From: Prorocentrum cordatum
Taxonomy: Eukaryota; Sar; Dinophyceae; Prorocentrales; Prorocentraceae
Assembly: GCA_963575745.1 (NCBI GenBank)
Contig: CAUYUJ010019948.1
Location: 546,918-610,917 of the forward strand
Reading direction: 5' to 3'
Length of the DNA: 64,000 nt
Positions 37,191 through 48,769 of the stretch are shown here, one piece after another. The position numbers were made by a program, and so were the translations under genes. Within the stretch, counting starts at the first letter, position 1; each line of letters opens with the position of its first letter. The notes under the pieces are model-generated. The model was not told where the DNA came from. It searched no databases and worked only from the letters and a program-made list of their open reading frames with translations.

Positions 37191-40100
37191 CTACAAGCAT
37201 GGCGACTCGAAGCAGATCAAGACAGTGGGTGATTCCGTCGTCCAGACGCTCTTGAACAACAACCTTGCCTATCTACAGATATGCGACATCGACGAGATAG
37301 GAGTCAGCAGCATGAACAGGGACGGTCTAGGACTCGACGTCGTCGACGTCCACGAGCTCATCCCAAAGATTTTGGAGAGCGGGTGGAGCCTCTTCGAGGT
37401 TGCCGCGGCCCGCTGCTTTGAAATGCCCCCTGGAGAAGCAGGAAAAGCCGAGGCTGCGTTCAACGAGAGAATTGTCAGGGAGTCCGAGGGGTATTTGGCA
37501 CCGTTCGTCAAGCCCATCCGTTTTTTGACGGTGTCGAGCAGCCGCGCCGTCGCTGGATGCCGCGCCACGAAGTGCTCTTGGGGGGCGCGTGGGGGAGGGG
37601 ATGGGGGGGGGGGGGGGGGTCACGGCAGAAGCCCTTTGGTCTGCCAGACCCGCCCCCTCCTCAGGACGAACGCCCGCGGAGGTGAGAATGCATAAGGGCC
37701 CATGGCCCTTAGACGTTCTCACCCGCCCTCCCCCCTTGCTCCTCTGTTCCGCCCCCCCCTTCCAGCAGGTACGCTTGCAAGACCAACCGGAAGGAGATCG
37801 CCAACGAGGACGGGACCATCAATCGGGACAAGGTTTTCCAGATGGCCCCGAGCTACATGCAGCCCATACAGAAGGGCATCCAGTTCACAGTGATACGGTG
37901 GGAGGTGTTGGCCGCGTTCCCCGATCTCGCGGACCTGCTTCAGCAAGCAGGCAATCGAGGTCACGATGCACACCAGCAGCTTGGACTGGTGCAGGTTCTT
38001 CGTCAGATCCACGAGCGCGCGAAGCTCTACAAGACTGGGGGCGCGATCGATTGGCCGATGGTGTCCTGGGAACCCGCGGGAAACTCGCCCCTGGAGATGC
38101 GTCTTAGGTGTTCGGGAGGTGACCCCGGCGGAACGCGATAGGCACACGTGCGCGGCAGACGCCGCGCACGTTTGCTGTCGTGAGCCGATGGGGTCACCTC
38201 CGACAGGTGCAGCTCAGGGTCAGCCAGAACGCGCCGCACATGGAGGACGCGATCGAGGACATGTGCACATTCGTTGGCAAGTACGGCGGCGGCGCGACCC
38301 CGAAGTTCATCAACGCCCTCGAGCAGTGGAGCCGATCGCTGAATTCTCGGCGAGCCGTCCACAGCTCAACCTTCAAGGCTCTCGGCGCCCTCGACTTCAA
38401 GCAGTGCCCCGAGTACCCGTGGATGATGCTCAAGGCTGCAATGAGCGCCCCAGATGGCCCCTGGATGCGCGACGGGCAGTCTCGTCTGATATCGTCTGCT
38501 GACGCAGCCCAGGTCATTGGCTCCAAGAAGTCGCTCTGCGTGGCTGCCACATCCTACATGCGGGTCGCCGTCGACTGGTTCACCGAGAAGGTCGAGGAGT
38601 ACAACCCCGTGGAGTTCGCCCAGGTCGTCGGCCGCTTCGAGGTTGACGCAGTGATGTTCATCCACGGGAAGAAATGCAAGGACTTGGTAAAAGCAATCGC
38701 GCAATCAAAAACCAGATCCTCCCCCTCCTCCTCCTCCTCCTCCTCCTCCTCCTCCTCCTCCTCGCCCATCCTCCTCCTCCGATTCCTCATGTTCCTCATC
38801 TTTCTTCTCCTGCTTCTCCTCCTCCTCCTCAACCTCCCCCTCCCCCATCCTCCCTGCCCCCGCCGCCCCGACTGCGAGGAGGTGGTGTTAAGGAGGAGGA
38901 GGTTGGGGGTGCGGGTGATGTGGCCACGGCTACCACATAGGCCCACCCCCTCCCCAACCATAGGGGGGCCAAGAGGCACCCAGAAGCTACCGCTCCCACA
39001 TCCCCCCCCCGAGGAGACCATACCATCCCCCCCAAGAGGCTACACCACCCCTCCCAATGAGGCCCCAAAGGGCCCCCGAGAGGGGCTAACAAAACCCCCC
39101 CCCCCCATGCCACGGCCCCTCCGACGTGCGAACCTCTTCGGCCGATTGTCCGAAGGGTTTGGCGCGTCGGAGGGGCAGGGCCATTGCCGCTCGCCCGCCA
39201 CAGGGGCGGCCGCAGCACTCGAGCATCGAAGAGATCGCAAACGCGATGATGGCTGACATCGTGAAGCGCTTCCCCATCACCGCCCCGATGCCCAAGCCGT
39301 GGGCCTATGAGAACGCTGCGCCTGCCCCCCCAGAGCCATCGTCGAGCGGGATGGTTGAGTACAGTGGGAGCTCAGTGCCCAGGGCCACTGTGAGGTCGAT
39401 GGGTTTCGATGTGGGCAGGCAGGTCAAGAGCAAAGATGATGGCATCACGATATACACAATTTCTGAGATGAAGGACTTCACCACCGTCTTGACTGCGGCC
39501 CCGACGGACCCGCCCGTTCGCTCCAAGGGCGGCGGGACGGCGGCGCCCGTGGCTCAGGAGGTGGGGAGCGGCGCGTTGACCGACGATTACCAGGAGAACA
39601 GTTTCAAACAGTTTCTGTTCTGTGTTCGCACTCGCCCGCCCATCAGTTGGCCGAACTGCTGCCCCATCCCCGTCATCCGTGGGTCCCCGAGGCTATCGAG
39701 GTCGGACGTTTCGGCCAGATGGGGAGGGTGCGGACTTCTGCCAACTGATCGTTCGGCCTACGCTCGCCCCTGCGCGCTGCCCGCTGCGTGCTTGACCTTC
39801 GCGCACTCCCCTCATCGTCGGGGGAAGTTGGGGGCAGGGGTCACTGGGGCCCCCTCGGGGCCCCCAGGCAAGGACTGCCCCAATTAAGACGGCCACAAGA
39901 GGGCGTCAAGACACATCCACGGATACGATAGGCAAACACGCCTTTCTCGAGAGCTCCTTGAGGCCGTCTGGGGCAATCTCGGGGTCCTCTCGGGATCCAG
40001 TTGGGGCTCTCTGGCGGGGGGGGGGGGGGGGGGGGGGTCTTGGCGAGGGCGTCAAGATGGCCTCGAGACGGCCCCGAGGGGAGAACGTAGGGGCCTTGAG

Positions 40101-41717
40101 GAAATGCAGGCACCAGGGAGCGGAGGAGGTGGATGGAGAGGAGAAGGAGGAAGAGGAGGGGGAAGAGGAGGAGGAGGAGGCGCAGGAGGAGGATGACCGT
40201 GCGGAGGATGGTGGGAGGGGGGGAGGATGAGGAGGAGGAGTAGGAGGAGGAGGAGGAGGAGGAGGAGGGGGAGAAGGAGGAGGAGGAGAGGAGGAGGATG
40301 AGGAGGAGGCGGAGGAGGAGGAATCGGAGAAGGAGACGGAGGAGGAAGAGGAGAGGGAGGAGGAGGAGGCGGAGGAGGAGGGGAAGCAGGAGGAGAAATA
40401 GATGGACGGAGGACCTTGAGCCAACAAAACATCACACCTCAGCTCGTGGTGGACCTCGCCGAGATCAAGATCGCACTCGACGACGCGAACGACCTGCTGG
40501 ACCGAGATCTCTCGATATCTCTCTACCCCTCTCCCTCTCCCCCTCGGATGGGGAGAGAACGAGAGTGAGAGGGAGCGAGAGACAGAAATAAAGCGGGAGC
40601 GAGAATGAGCGAACGAGAGAGGGAGAGAGAGAGGGACGGAAAGGGGGGGGCGGGAGAGGGAGAGGGAAGAGGGGAGGGAGAGGGACTGGGCGAGAGAGAG
40701 GGAGGGGGAGGTAGGGGGAGTGGGAGAGAGAGACAGGGGGGGAGAGAGAGAGAGGGAGAGAGAGAGAGAGAGAGGGATAGGGAGGGGAAGAGAGAGAAAG
40801 AGAGAGAGAGAGAGAGATGGAGAGAGACAAAGAGAGAGAGAGGGGAGGGACGAGCGGGAGATAAAAGGAGAGAGAGAGAGAGAGAGGGGAAACGAGAGAG
40901 AACGCGAGAAAGAGAGAGAGAGAGAGAGAGAGGGCAATGGAGGGTGGGAGGGAGAGAGGACGGGGCAGAGGGAGAAAGGGAGGGACATACATAGAGAGAG
41001 AGAGAGAGAGAGAGAAAGAGGACGAGCGAGAGAGATCTCACTCTCTGTCTCTTGCGCGCGCCTCCCCCCTAGCGCCACCCCAGGACCACAAGGACGTGGC
41101 CCTGGAGATGACCAAGTCCAGGTACAAGGTCGCCCTTGGCGCCGCCTGCTCGATGTTCGACCCAGGCCCAGGGAAGCCGCACGCCGTCGCGTCGCCGCCT
41201 TCGAAGGGCAAGGGTTCGATTGAGAAGTTGGTAGCAGCAGTTGGTTTCAAGATCCGAGAGCTCACGCTGGTCCCCCTTGGCGTGAGCATCGGTGCAGGCC
41301 CGAAGGCACCCGCGAGCGCAGTTGTGCTCACGGATTGTGCCCATGCCATCGATTGCAGGCCGATTCAGTTGTGGGTGAACCCTCCAAAGATCGAGGTCCC
41401 CGACGACCGCCCCAACAGCGGGTTCGTGCCCCCCTACTGGTGTGTTAAATATGCTGGAGACAGCACGGACGCCAACATGGCGGCAACGGTTGTTTCTATC
41501 AATGTAGTTAGCAGAGCTCAAGACCGCTGCCAAGGTGGCCGCTGCACGGTCCAGCGCCACTGAGGTATCGATCCCTGTGCTCTCGAACACCGTCAAGATT
41601 CCCAAAGGGACGGAGTTGGCGCTCAACCCCCTTTCGGCACCCTGGGCCAACCCGAAACAAGGCAGGGACCCGCTCGGGGGCAGCGCCCAGGTGGCAAAGA
41701 AGGCCAGGCAGAGTTGA
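37191..41717 (+). CDS. multi-exon gene of an amplified dinoflagellate family, unknown function
   Basis: Approximate exons: 37191-37555 (NRDGLGLDVVDVHELI, CFEMPPGEAGKA), 37766-38095 (ACKTNRKEIANEDG), 38207-38686 (from a CAG acceptor to GGTAAAA), 39204-39530 (from CCACAG), 40418-40507, and 41078-41717 ending AKKARQS-stop. The order of these conserved blocks, the middle GAGCSMFD-like and WVNPPKIEVPDD segments and the final VKIPKGTEL match a family I know from dinoflagellate predictions; no function is known to me. One base too many near 41508 shifts the frame between ATVVSIN and KVAAARSSATEVSIP, so this copy may be damaged. The introns are largely CTC, GGA and GA repeats. It is the first of five genes on this strand. 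The 5' end is not certain. Confidence 0.65.
38714..38850. repeat. CTC-rich microsatellite in an intron
   Basis: CTC repeats with TTC and CAT interruptions, between the third and fourth exons. Confidence 0.9.
40128..40400. repeat. GGA microsatellite in an intron
   Basis: GGA/GAG repeats just before the exon at 40418. A run of about 21 G lies upstream at 40015-40037. Confidence 0.9.
40520..41035. repeat. GA-rich microsatellite in an intron
   Basis: CT-rich then GA-rich interrupted repeats fill most of the last intron of the gene. Confidence 0.9.
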
Positions 41718-42546
41718 GCTACAGTGCAGAGTGTGGTGTAGGATCAGCCGTTGCGAAGCAGCATCGGTGCACGCTCGCGCACGATGGGGAAGGCAGAGAG
41801 GTCGAGATAGGGAGGGAAGTTCAGGTCGGATGCGATTGCTAGCACGACAAGACACGCATGCGATAGGTGCGTGTGAGTGTTTTGTTTCAGCGGCATGCTG
41901 CTCGGTGAAATGTTTGATGCCGAAGGCCGCCGCCCTCGCCATGGCCCGTTTGCCCTCGTCGGTTGGCCCGGAGCGAGTGCCGCTCTGCGACCGCGCCAGT
42001 GGCCGCGCGAAACCGCCACCGCCCGACTGCTAAATCACACGAGTGAAACAGAGGTCGGGTCCAGAAGGTTCCGGGATGCGTTTTTATTTGCCAGGATGGC
42101 GTCCCTGGGATTGCACCCGAAACTCCAGGGCGCGTCCAGTCAGGTCGGCCCCAGGCCCTTATAGGGCCAGGTGACCATTGCCATCATTGGCCACACTTGT
42201 TCCAGAGGCGACGGTTGTCTCAAAGGACGGCGAGGAGGAGGTGGCTGACGAGGAGGACGATGAGGGAGATGGAGGAGGCCACAGATGAGGTGGACGCAGG
42301 GGTGGCATGGGCGCTGACAGAGAGGAGGAGGAGGAGGAGGAGGAGGAGGATGGGGAGGAGGAGGAGGAGGAGGAGGATGCGGAGGAGGAGGAGGAGGAGG
42401 AGGAGGAAGGGGATGGTGAGGATGGGAAGGAGGCTGGGGAGGCCGATGAGGAGGAGGACGAGGAGGAGAATGAGGAGGATGATCGTAGCGGGCCCCGCAG
42501 CCTCGCCGTCCAAACCACAGCAACGCGATTGCGAGTACACACCACC
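41718..42546. other. intergenic; contains a GGA array
   Basis: No clear gene to 42310; then 42311-42480 is a GGA/GAG microsatellite, open in the same frame as the next gene (poly-Glu), so an upstream coding part cannot be excluded. Confidence 0.5.
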
Positions 42547-43125
42547 ATGCAGCCGCGCCCGCCAGATGGGCCGCCCCCGCAACGGCTGCTCCTCGCCGCG
42601 CATCCACGGCCCACCGCTGCACCGTCCTACCAGCGCAAGGTCAAGGTCGAGGACTGCCCTCCGCCCGTGCAGCCGCCGCCGAAGAAACAGGCGCGCACCG
42701 CGCCGCATGTGGGGGGGCCGCGCGTGGTGCCGCCGAGCGTGCAGACCCCTGTGCAGGCTGCGCCTGCTGCGGGTTCGCCCACCGACGAGCCTGAGCCCTC
42801 GCCGACGTCGTCGGGTTCAGCGGAGCCCCCGCACCCCAAGCCTGAGCCATCGGTCGAGCCCACGTCGCCCGCCACGCCGCCCGCCGAGACCACGGGCACG
42901 ATGGACGACGCCACGGCGGCGTGGAGCAAGGCCGTGGCGTGCCACAAGGTGTGGGTGGACCTCGACAACAACACCAGGCGCCTCTACGCCGTGCTTCGCG
43001 CGGCTGGCAAGGAGTCCGACGACGCATATGCTGAGTACCGTCGCGCGCACGAGATCGCGCGCAGGATGCGCCCCCCGACCCTGGAGGAGCTGGATACGCT
43101 GGACCAGGCGAAGTTCGAAGACTAG
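42547..43125 (+). CDS. Pro-rich small protein with a charged C-terminal domain, unrecognised
   Basis: 192 residues from ATG (MQPRPPDG) to TAG. The first ~115 residues are Pro/Ala/Ser-rich, with the basic cluster PPPKKQAR and a VKVED site of the SUMO-consensus type. The last ~70 (TAAWSKAVACHKVWVDLDNNTRR..., ending DQAKFED) are non-repetitive, charged and probably helical, unlike microsatellite noise. I do not recognise the family. The same frame is open upstream through a GGA array, so a longer protein or a 5' exon is possible. It lies between two genes of known dinoflagellate families in the same direction. Confidence 0.45.
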   Translation: MQPRPPDGPPPQRLLLAAHPRPTAAPSYQRKVKVEDCPPPVQPPPKKQARTAPHVGGPRVVPPSVQTPVQAAPAAGSPTDEPEPSPTSSGSAEPPHPKPEPSVEPTSPATPPAETTGTMDDATAAWSKAVACHKVWVDLDNNTRRLYAVLRAAGKESDDAYAEYRRAHEIARRMRPPTLEELDTLDQAKFED

Positions 43126-43949
43126 GACAGCTTCACTCAAAAAAAAGGATGAGAGGGCAGGGATGGCAGGGAGGAGGAAAAGAGGAGTGAGCAAGAATAT
43201 GGTACCCCCCCGCTTGAGCACGCAAGAACATCTGGGGGAAAGACTGCGTTCACTAAAAGGTAGACCCCTCCCCGCTTGAGCTCGAACGAAACATATAGGG
43301 GTCAAGAAGGAGGGGGCGATCACTAAATGTTTGCCCCCCCACCCGCGCCTCTCTGCCCTCTCTCAACCCCCCGCGCACTTCACAACTATCCCCCAACATC
43401 TCTCTTTCATAATCTCCATCCTCGAACGGCCGCAACACTGGTGTTCAAGAAGGGCTATTTCAAAACGGGCAATTCCAATTGGGGCCCCCAGGCCCTCCCG
43501 AGAGTTTGCCGCGGCGGCGCCCTGCAGAAATCATTGCCGAGCCTTTGCACGGGCATCCGTTTGAACGTGGTCCGCCGCTCCCCGATCGGGGAGGATGAGG
43601 GCGAGTTGTCGGGAGAGGGCCATGCTAACAAGGGGAGGGTTTTGACCACGCCGCTGCCCTTCGGAGACTTGCTCGGGGGAGGCGACGCCGAGAGTGAGCA
43701 GCGGGCGCGCCGAGCCCGCTTTGTCTCCAGCAGCTCCGCAGGAGCCTCATAGCCCCCCACCCCCGCCCTCTCCTGGGGTACCTACGGGGGGGGCGGCCCT
43801 GTCTTGCAGCTCCACAAGCGCCCTGACCCCCCTCCCCTGGGGCACATGTGAAGAGGGGGGCCCAGTCCTCACTTCCCTGATCTCACTCGTGGTGCTCATT
43901 CCTGCCCCTGCCCGTCCTTCACCACCAATGCCTCCTCCATCCAAGTGCA
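43126..43949. other. intergenic, no gene supported
   Basis: Includes two CCCC(G)CTTGAGC-type repeats (43207 and 43269) with about 60-base spacing. The frame to the next gene is open from 43694 but is Pro/Ser-rich and shows no conserved sequence. Confidence 0.45.
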
Positions 43950-43966
43950 GCCCATTTTGGCTCGAG
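43950..43966 (+). other. possible spliced-leader relic
   Basis: CCATTTTGGCTCGAG matches the last 15 bases of the spliced leader except for one base, and AGC stands shortly upstream with one extra C. It directly precedes the conserved part of the next gene. It could instead be coincidence inside coding DNA. Confidence 0.4.
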
Positions 43967-44023
43967 TGTGTTTCGTCGGCCGTCGGCGGTGCCAGCTGTG
44001 GACTTCAAGTGCCGCGCTCGGTC

Positions 44024-44737
44024 ATGGCGCGCATCAGGCGCGACCTCATCAGCGTCTCCATGGACGGTGACCAGAGCATCCCATCGTCGTGGGTAGCTGA
44101 AACCAAAGAGGTTGATGGCGTGGTGTATGTGCTCGTGGACAGGACGTGCTCCAAGTTCATGTCTTTCGCGAAGTCCGACATGTCGATGCTCAACGCGATC
44201 GTGGATGCGCGGAACTCCGAGGTGGATCGCCAGATGGCCTCGCTCGCGCCCGCGAGCGATCCGCTGAGCAGCGGATCATCAAGCAGCGGAGACAGCCCTA
44301 ACAACTTGCCAAAACGCCCGAGGCGCGAGATGGTCGACGATATCCCTTCCATATTGACCGTGGAGGTGAAGGACGCCCAGGGCACGATCCACGCGCTTCG
44401 CGTGCAGTCCGCGGCCCAGCACCGCAGCAAGCTTGCCATCGAGTGCACGCCCGAGGCCCTCGCTCTCCTGACCAAGAAGGCTTCCCCGCAGCAGAGTGAT
44501 TGCATCGCCGATGTCGGCTCATTGCCTGAGCACGTCGCTTGGTTGCCACACAGGTCGTCAGTGCGGACGCGGAGCTACTGCAAGGAGAAAGGCAAATGGA
44601 AAACACACAGCATCCCCGCCCCCGCGGACTCCGAGGAATTCGACACCCGCCTGGCCACGGCGGCCACTTCACTCGCAGATTTTCGGTTGGAACACCACTC
44701 GGAACCACCTACAGTGCCGGAACTCCGCGAGCGCTGA
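44024..44737 (+). CDS. amplified dinoflagellate family protein, unknown function
   Basis: 237 residues from the first ATG after the possible spliced-leader relic to TGA. Conserved-looking sequence already starts upstream in the same frame (ASCGLQVPRSVMARIRR), so the real start may lie before 44024 or in another exon. Visible blocks are VDGVVYVLVD, SMLNAIVDARN, a Ser-rich linker followed by KRPRRE, and near the end a Lys-rich KEKGKWKTHS with a helical tail. The order of these blocks matches a high-copy dinoflagellate family that I recall, without known function. No membrane segment or signal peptide is apparent. Its neighbours on both sides run in the same direction. Confidence 0.6.
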   Translation: MARIRRDLISVSMDGDQSIPSSWVAETKEVDGVVYVLVDRTCSKFMSFAKSDMSMLNAIVDARNSEVDRQMASLAPASDPLSSGSSSSGDSPNNLPKRPRREMVDDIPSILTVEVKDAQGTIHALRVQSAAQHRSKLAIECTPEALALLTKKASPQQSDCIADVGSLPEHVAWLPHRSSVRTRSYCKEKGKWKTHSIPAPADSEEFDTRLATAATSLADFRLEHHSEPPTVPELRER

Positions 44738-45562
44738 TGATGGGCAGGTTGTGCGTTAAGGAGTGGCGCGTAACAACCGTCAGTTCGTAGTTCTCGCTGG
44801 TGCTAGGGGGGGCATCGGCAGTGCCGTCGACGTGGCTGTGCCAGTGCAGCCGCCAGGCAGAGTAAACCATGCAGATAGCAAGGAGTAGAACGCGCTAGGA
44901 AAACATCTGCGTTCCCATCACATATAGCAAAGGTTAGCGCGCTTGAGGGGTTCAATACACGCTGTCGCGACCACCCGCGCACCCTCTCCACGTCGATCCT
45001 GAACGGCCCCAGGGACCGAACTTAGTCGTGATCTGCATCGGCTCGGACCTGATTGCCAACGCCCCCAACGCATGACCCAAACACATATCCGTTCCGTTCA
45101 GGTTGTGGCGAGCCCCTGAAACGTCTGCAATGTCCAGCCATGTACGCCGTCTGGCGGCGTCCGTCGGATGCGGCGGGGCTCGTTCCGCACAGAGGCGTTG
45201 GGGGCGCCCCCGATGTTCCAATCGCCAGCTGGCGATTGGAACGCCAACATGGCTTGTTAGGCATGTTCCAATCGCCAGCTGGCGATTGGAACATTGGGGT
45301 GCCATACCCAGGGGTGCCTACGTGGAGTCGAGTCGCAGTCATCCCAGAGCATCTCTTGGCAGGCCGTAGGTGCCGTCGCGCTCGCTAGAGGGCGCGCGGT
45401 GGCGCTGCTGGGGCATTCGGTAACCACCTCAGGCGTGAGTTCTGGGTAACACCAATGACTTCCCAGGTGCCACATCCCCACGTGTCTGACGGCGGAGTGC
45501 ACCTCAGGCCTGTGTAATTTCAGCGGTTGTCTACAGTTTCCCTCGCTCGTGTCAGTCAGTAG
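44738..45562. other. intergenic with twin palindromes
   Basis: No gene supported. The stretch contains the two 28-bp palindromes at 45215-45294 and ends at the spliced-leader relic. Confidence 0.55.
45215..45294. repeat. two identical 28-bp perfect palindromes
   Basis: GTTCCAATCGCCAG joined to its exact reverse complement occurs at 45215-45242 and at 45265-45292; the second extends to 32 bp (45263-45294). Centres are 50 bases apart, about 320 bases before the spliced-leader relic of the next gene. Confidence 0.9.
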
Positions 45563-45584
45563 TCGGCAGCCGTTTTGGCTCAAA
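45563..45584 (+). other. spliced-leader relic
   Basis: 18 of 22 positions agree with the dinoflagellate spliced leader, including CAGCC and TTTTGGCTCAA. It stands 66 bases before the ATG of the next gene, as expected for a 5' untranslated region copied from trans-spliced mRNA. Confidence 0.75.
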
Positions 45585-45650
45585 CCTTTGCTTGTCATCA
45601 CTCGCGCTCGCTACTCAGGCTGCTCAGTGTTTGCCGACTGCATTGGCGGC

Positions 45651-48600
45651 ATGGCCGTGACGGCGGCCGATGCGATGGTCAACACCCTAAGGCTGCGCGT
45701 TCAGTTCGCGGAGGCCGAGGTGCGCAACGGATTGGACCCTGCCACGCTGCTGCAGAGCCAGACGAACGCCTTGATAGCCCACATCAACCAGATGGGCACC
45801 GTCAGCATGGCCGACGTCAACACCATCTCGGCCGAGGTATCGATCGGCCCGTGGACGGATGAGCAGAAGCAGGCAATGGCTGCTGCGCTGGGCAACGCAG
45901 CGGCGTCAGGGCCAGGTGCGCCTGTTGCCGCGAGGCCGCAGCAACGCTGCGACGACCTCGACCACTACTTGACCGAATCGGACTGGGCGACCCTGCGCGA
46001 CGGGAACTTGGCTGAGCCTCCGGAGGTTCCCGCACTGGCAAGCCGTATGTGGCGTTTGGGCATGACGTGCCCAAGCGAGCTGCTTCTGAAAGCAGCCGTC
46101 AGCATCATCATGGACTGTGGCCCGCGGGTCAATGCGAAGCCAGCGCATGACCTCAAGACCATAGCGACGAACATACAGCCAGCGATCAAGACCCTCGACG
46201 GCCAGCACAGGCACACGTTCGCCCACATCAGGACTTACCCGCCGCTCCCTTCCCACTTGGGCGCTGACTTGGTTGCCTTTGCGCACGACGGTGGCGCTGG
46301 GCCCGTCGTGCCGCCAGTGCAGCGCGGCTTGGGCATGGGGGGCTACAGGAAGACCCACAAGGCCTTCAAGGACGGTGCGGCCCCCTCGAGCCACTCGCCG
46401 AACGCCGCAGTCCCCGTGCTGAACCTCCAGCAGGGCATCCAGCCTACACCGATGGAGGTCATGACGCAGATGGCATCGTTGCTGCTCCCTGCGACGCAGA
46501 TGCTCACGGGTCACAGCGGCGCCGCGGGCACGGCAAGCGGTGCCATCGCGTACGGGAGCGGTGCCCTCGCCGACATGAGGCCTCGCCCGCGACCCAGGAC
46601 GCTCGCAGAGCTGCCCATGTCGCCCGCAGGGGGCCAGGAGGCGTCTTCGGCACCGAGTGGCGGGGCATCGCCTCTGGCGTTGTTGGACAGGCCCCAGCAG
46701 GGAAGCGTGCCAGCTCAGTTTGAGCCGCCTTGCCCAACTGACGCGCCCACGGACGCGGCCGGCGAGCTCGAGAAGAAGAGCTCTGGGAGCGTAACATGCC
46801 CACCATTACCATGTGTCCCAGGGTTTCTAGGCACGCTTAGTTTTTGCAGTTCAGGGTGCAGCAAACCAAACCATATCCCCACCGCATGCTACTCACCCCA
46901 CCGCCCCCTCCACGTCCTCCTCCTCCCTCGAGTCATCGCACCTCGTCGCCGCCCTGCCTCGATCTTGCTAGACGCGCGTTTGTATTATGAGAGATGCCGA
47001 TGCCTCCATGATACTATCTGCGGGGTTGCCGCTCCCCCCCCCCCCTCCCACGGGATACCACCCAGGGCTACGCATCGAAGCATTGGGGGCGAGTGGAGTG
47101 CGCGATGGGGCGGGAAGGTAGAGGGGGAGCGGGGCGACGGTTGATCTTCGATAGCGTCTCCAAGCAGGGCCCGATTGAGCCATCAAGGATGGGGGCGTGC
47201 GATAAGCTCACGAAGCGACCGATGCGATGACACTGCGAACCACTGTCTCGCCGAAGGCCACCAGGATGCCCACCCCCAAGAACCCCCTGAGGTCGCGAAG
47301 GTGCCCCCAAGATGACACCACAAGGGCTTCAAGGTGGGCCCATCAAAATCTCAGTGGGCGCCCAACGTATATTCAATAAGACACCGAAAGGACGGGTGCT
47401 TGCGATGCCAACCGCTACGACTCTAAATTGCCATCGGCTGCGTTGTCAGTCAGGCCCCTGAGCTGCCCCGAGAGAGCCTCGTGAGCGACTCAATGCACCA
47501 CGACTGATCCAACATGCATGCGTATGCTATGCAATGCTATGCGACGCGGGCGAAGAGCACGTATGACAGCTTAAACAGTAGGTGTGGGAAGGAAACGTTG
47601 GTCACCTTGGGCTTAGGTCATCCCCCTCCCTCACCCTCCCTCCTCCTCCCTCCTCCTCATCCTCCTCCTTCCTCCCTCATCCTCCTCCTCATCCTTCTCC
47701 TCGCCCTTCTCCTCCGCGCCCTCCTCATCCCCTCCTGGGCCAACGCCAGCGGGCCGCAACGTTGTCCTAAGCGCCACTCCGAGTGGGATTGGCGGTGCGT
47801 TTGGACTCGTTCGGGTCAGGGGATCAGCCAAGTCAAAAAACACACGCCCCTGGTTTCAACCGCCCCTAGTACCGCCGTCCCCGTCGCCGCCGTCGGTGGG
47901 GTCCTCGTCGCACTAGCCGTCGCCACCCCCCCCTGCCACCGTCGGGCGGGTGCTGTGCCATCCCCCCCCCCTCCCTCTGCCCGCGAGGATGGCGCTGGCG
48001 GCCGAGGCCCGCGGGGCGAGGCTCGCCGACCTTGGCGGAGGCGCCGAGGACGAGGTGGGCGATGAGGCCCCCGAGGGCGAGGCGCTTGGCGCAGGCGCTG
48101 CCCGCGGCCGTGGCAGGGGCCGTGGGAAGGCCCGCGGCAGGGGAGGTGGCGGGGGCCGCGGCGGAGCCCGCAAGGGCATGAAGGCTAAGCCTGCCGCCGC
48201 AGCTGTCTTGAAGCGCCCTGCAGCGGCCGCTCCAGGTGGCGCGGCGCTGCAACTAAACTTGCCCAAACCATATGCGTCGTGCAAACCTCGACCCCTGGAC
48301 CACCCAAAAAACATAGCCGTGCTAAGTGTGCTGCTCATCTCGGGGTCGGTGGGCCCGCGACACCGTTCTAATCACCCCACTTCGCGCGCCCTCGTCGCTG
48401 CCGTGTTCGGGGGTGGAGGGAATGATGATGAATATGTGGTGGAGGGGGAGTGCGGCAGAGGAGTGAGGGGGGAGGTAGACTCTATATCCCTACCAAGTGG
48501 AGAGGGCGAGTGTTTATGTTTCTTGTTGCCAACGCACGGCGGTTCGCCCAGGTGGGGCTGCCAAGTTCGCGATGCCGAAGGGCATCGACTACAGCCGCTG

Positions 48601-48769
48601 CCTCAACAAAAAGGACGCCATGTGCCGCGACAAGAACACGTTCGCATCTCGTGCGTATTCTGCCGCGATCTCCTCGGCGAAGGCCATGGGGATCACTGGT
48701 GACATTTTGAAGGTGATTGGCCGCGCGGCCTACGAGGACGCTGGGAGCTTCTGGAGCACCGCCCGCTAG
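45651..48769 (+). CDS. multi-exon gene of an amplified dinoflagellate family, Lys/Pro/Ala-rich C-terminus
   Basis: Exon 1 starts at an ATG 66 bases after the spliced-leader relic (MAVTAADAMV) and runs to about 46793. It carries RCDDLDHYLTESDWATL near residue 98, LASRMWRLGMTCPSE and a YPPLPSHL stretch. A second exon (about 47990-48238) is Gly/Arg/Lys-rich (RGRGRGK, LKRPAAAAP) and looks nucleic-acid binding. The third (48552-48769) ends AYEDAGSFWSTAR-stop. The block order matches a repetitive dinoflagellate family known to me, whose role is unknown. The second intron is bounded by CAGGTGG at both sides. The presence of introns in a gene with a leader relic means that they were gained after retroposition or retained in the copied RNA. 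Exon borders are approximate, and a further short exon could lie in 46.8-48.0 kb. Confidence 0.6.

Noticed and set aside
40431-40444. CTTGAGCCAAC resembling a reverse-strand spliced leader
   Set aside because: It lies inside an exon of the plus-strand gene (TLSQQN) and matches only about ten contiguous bases.
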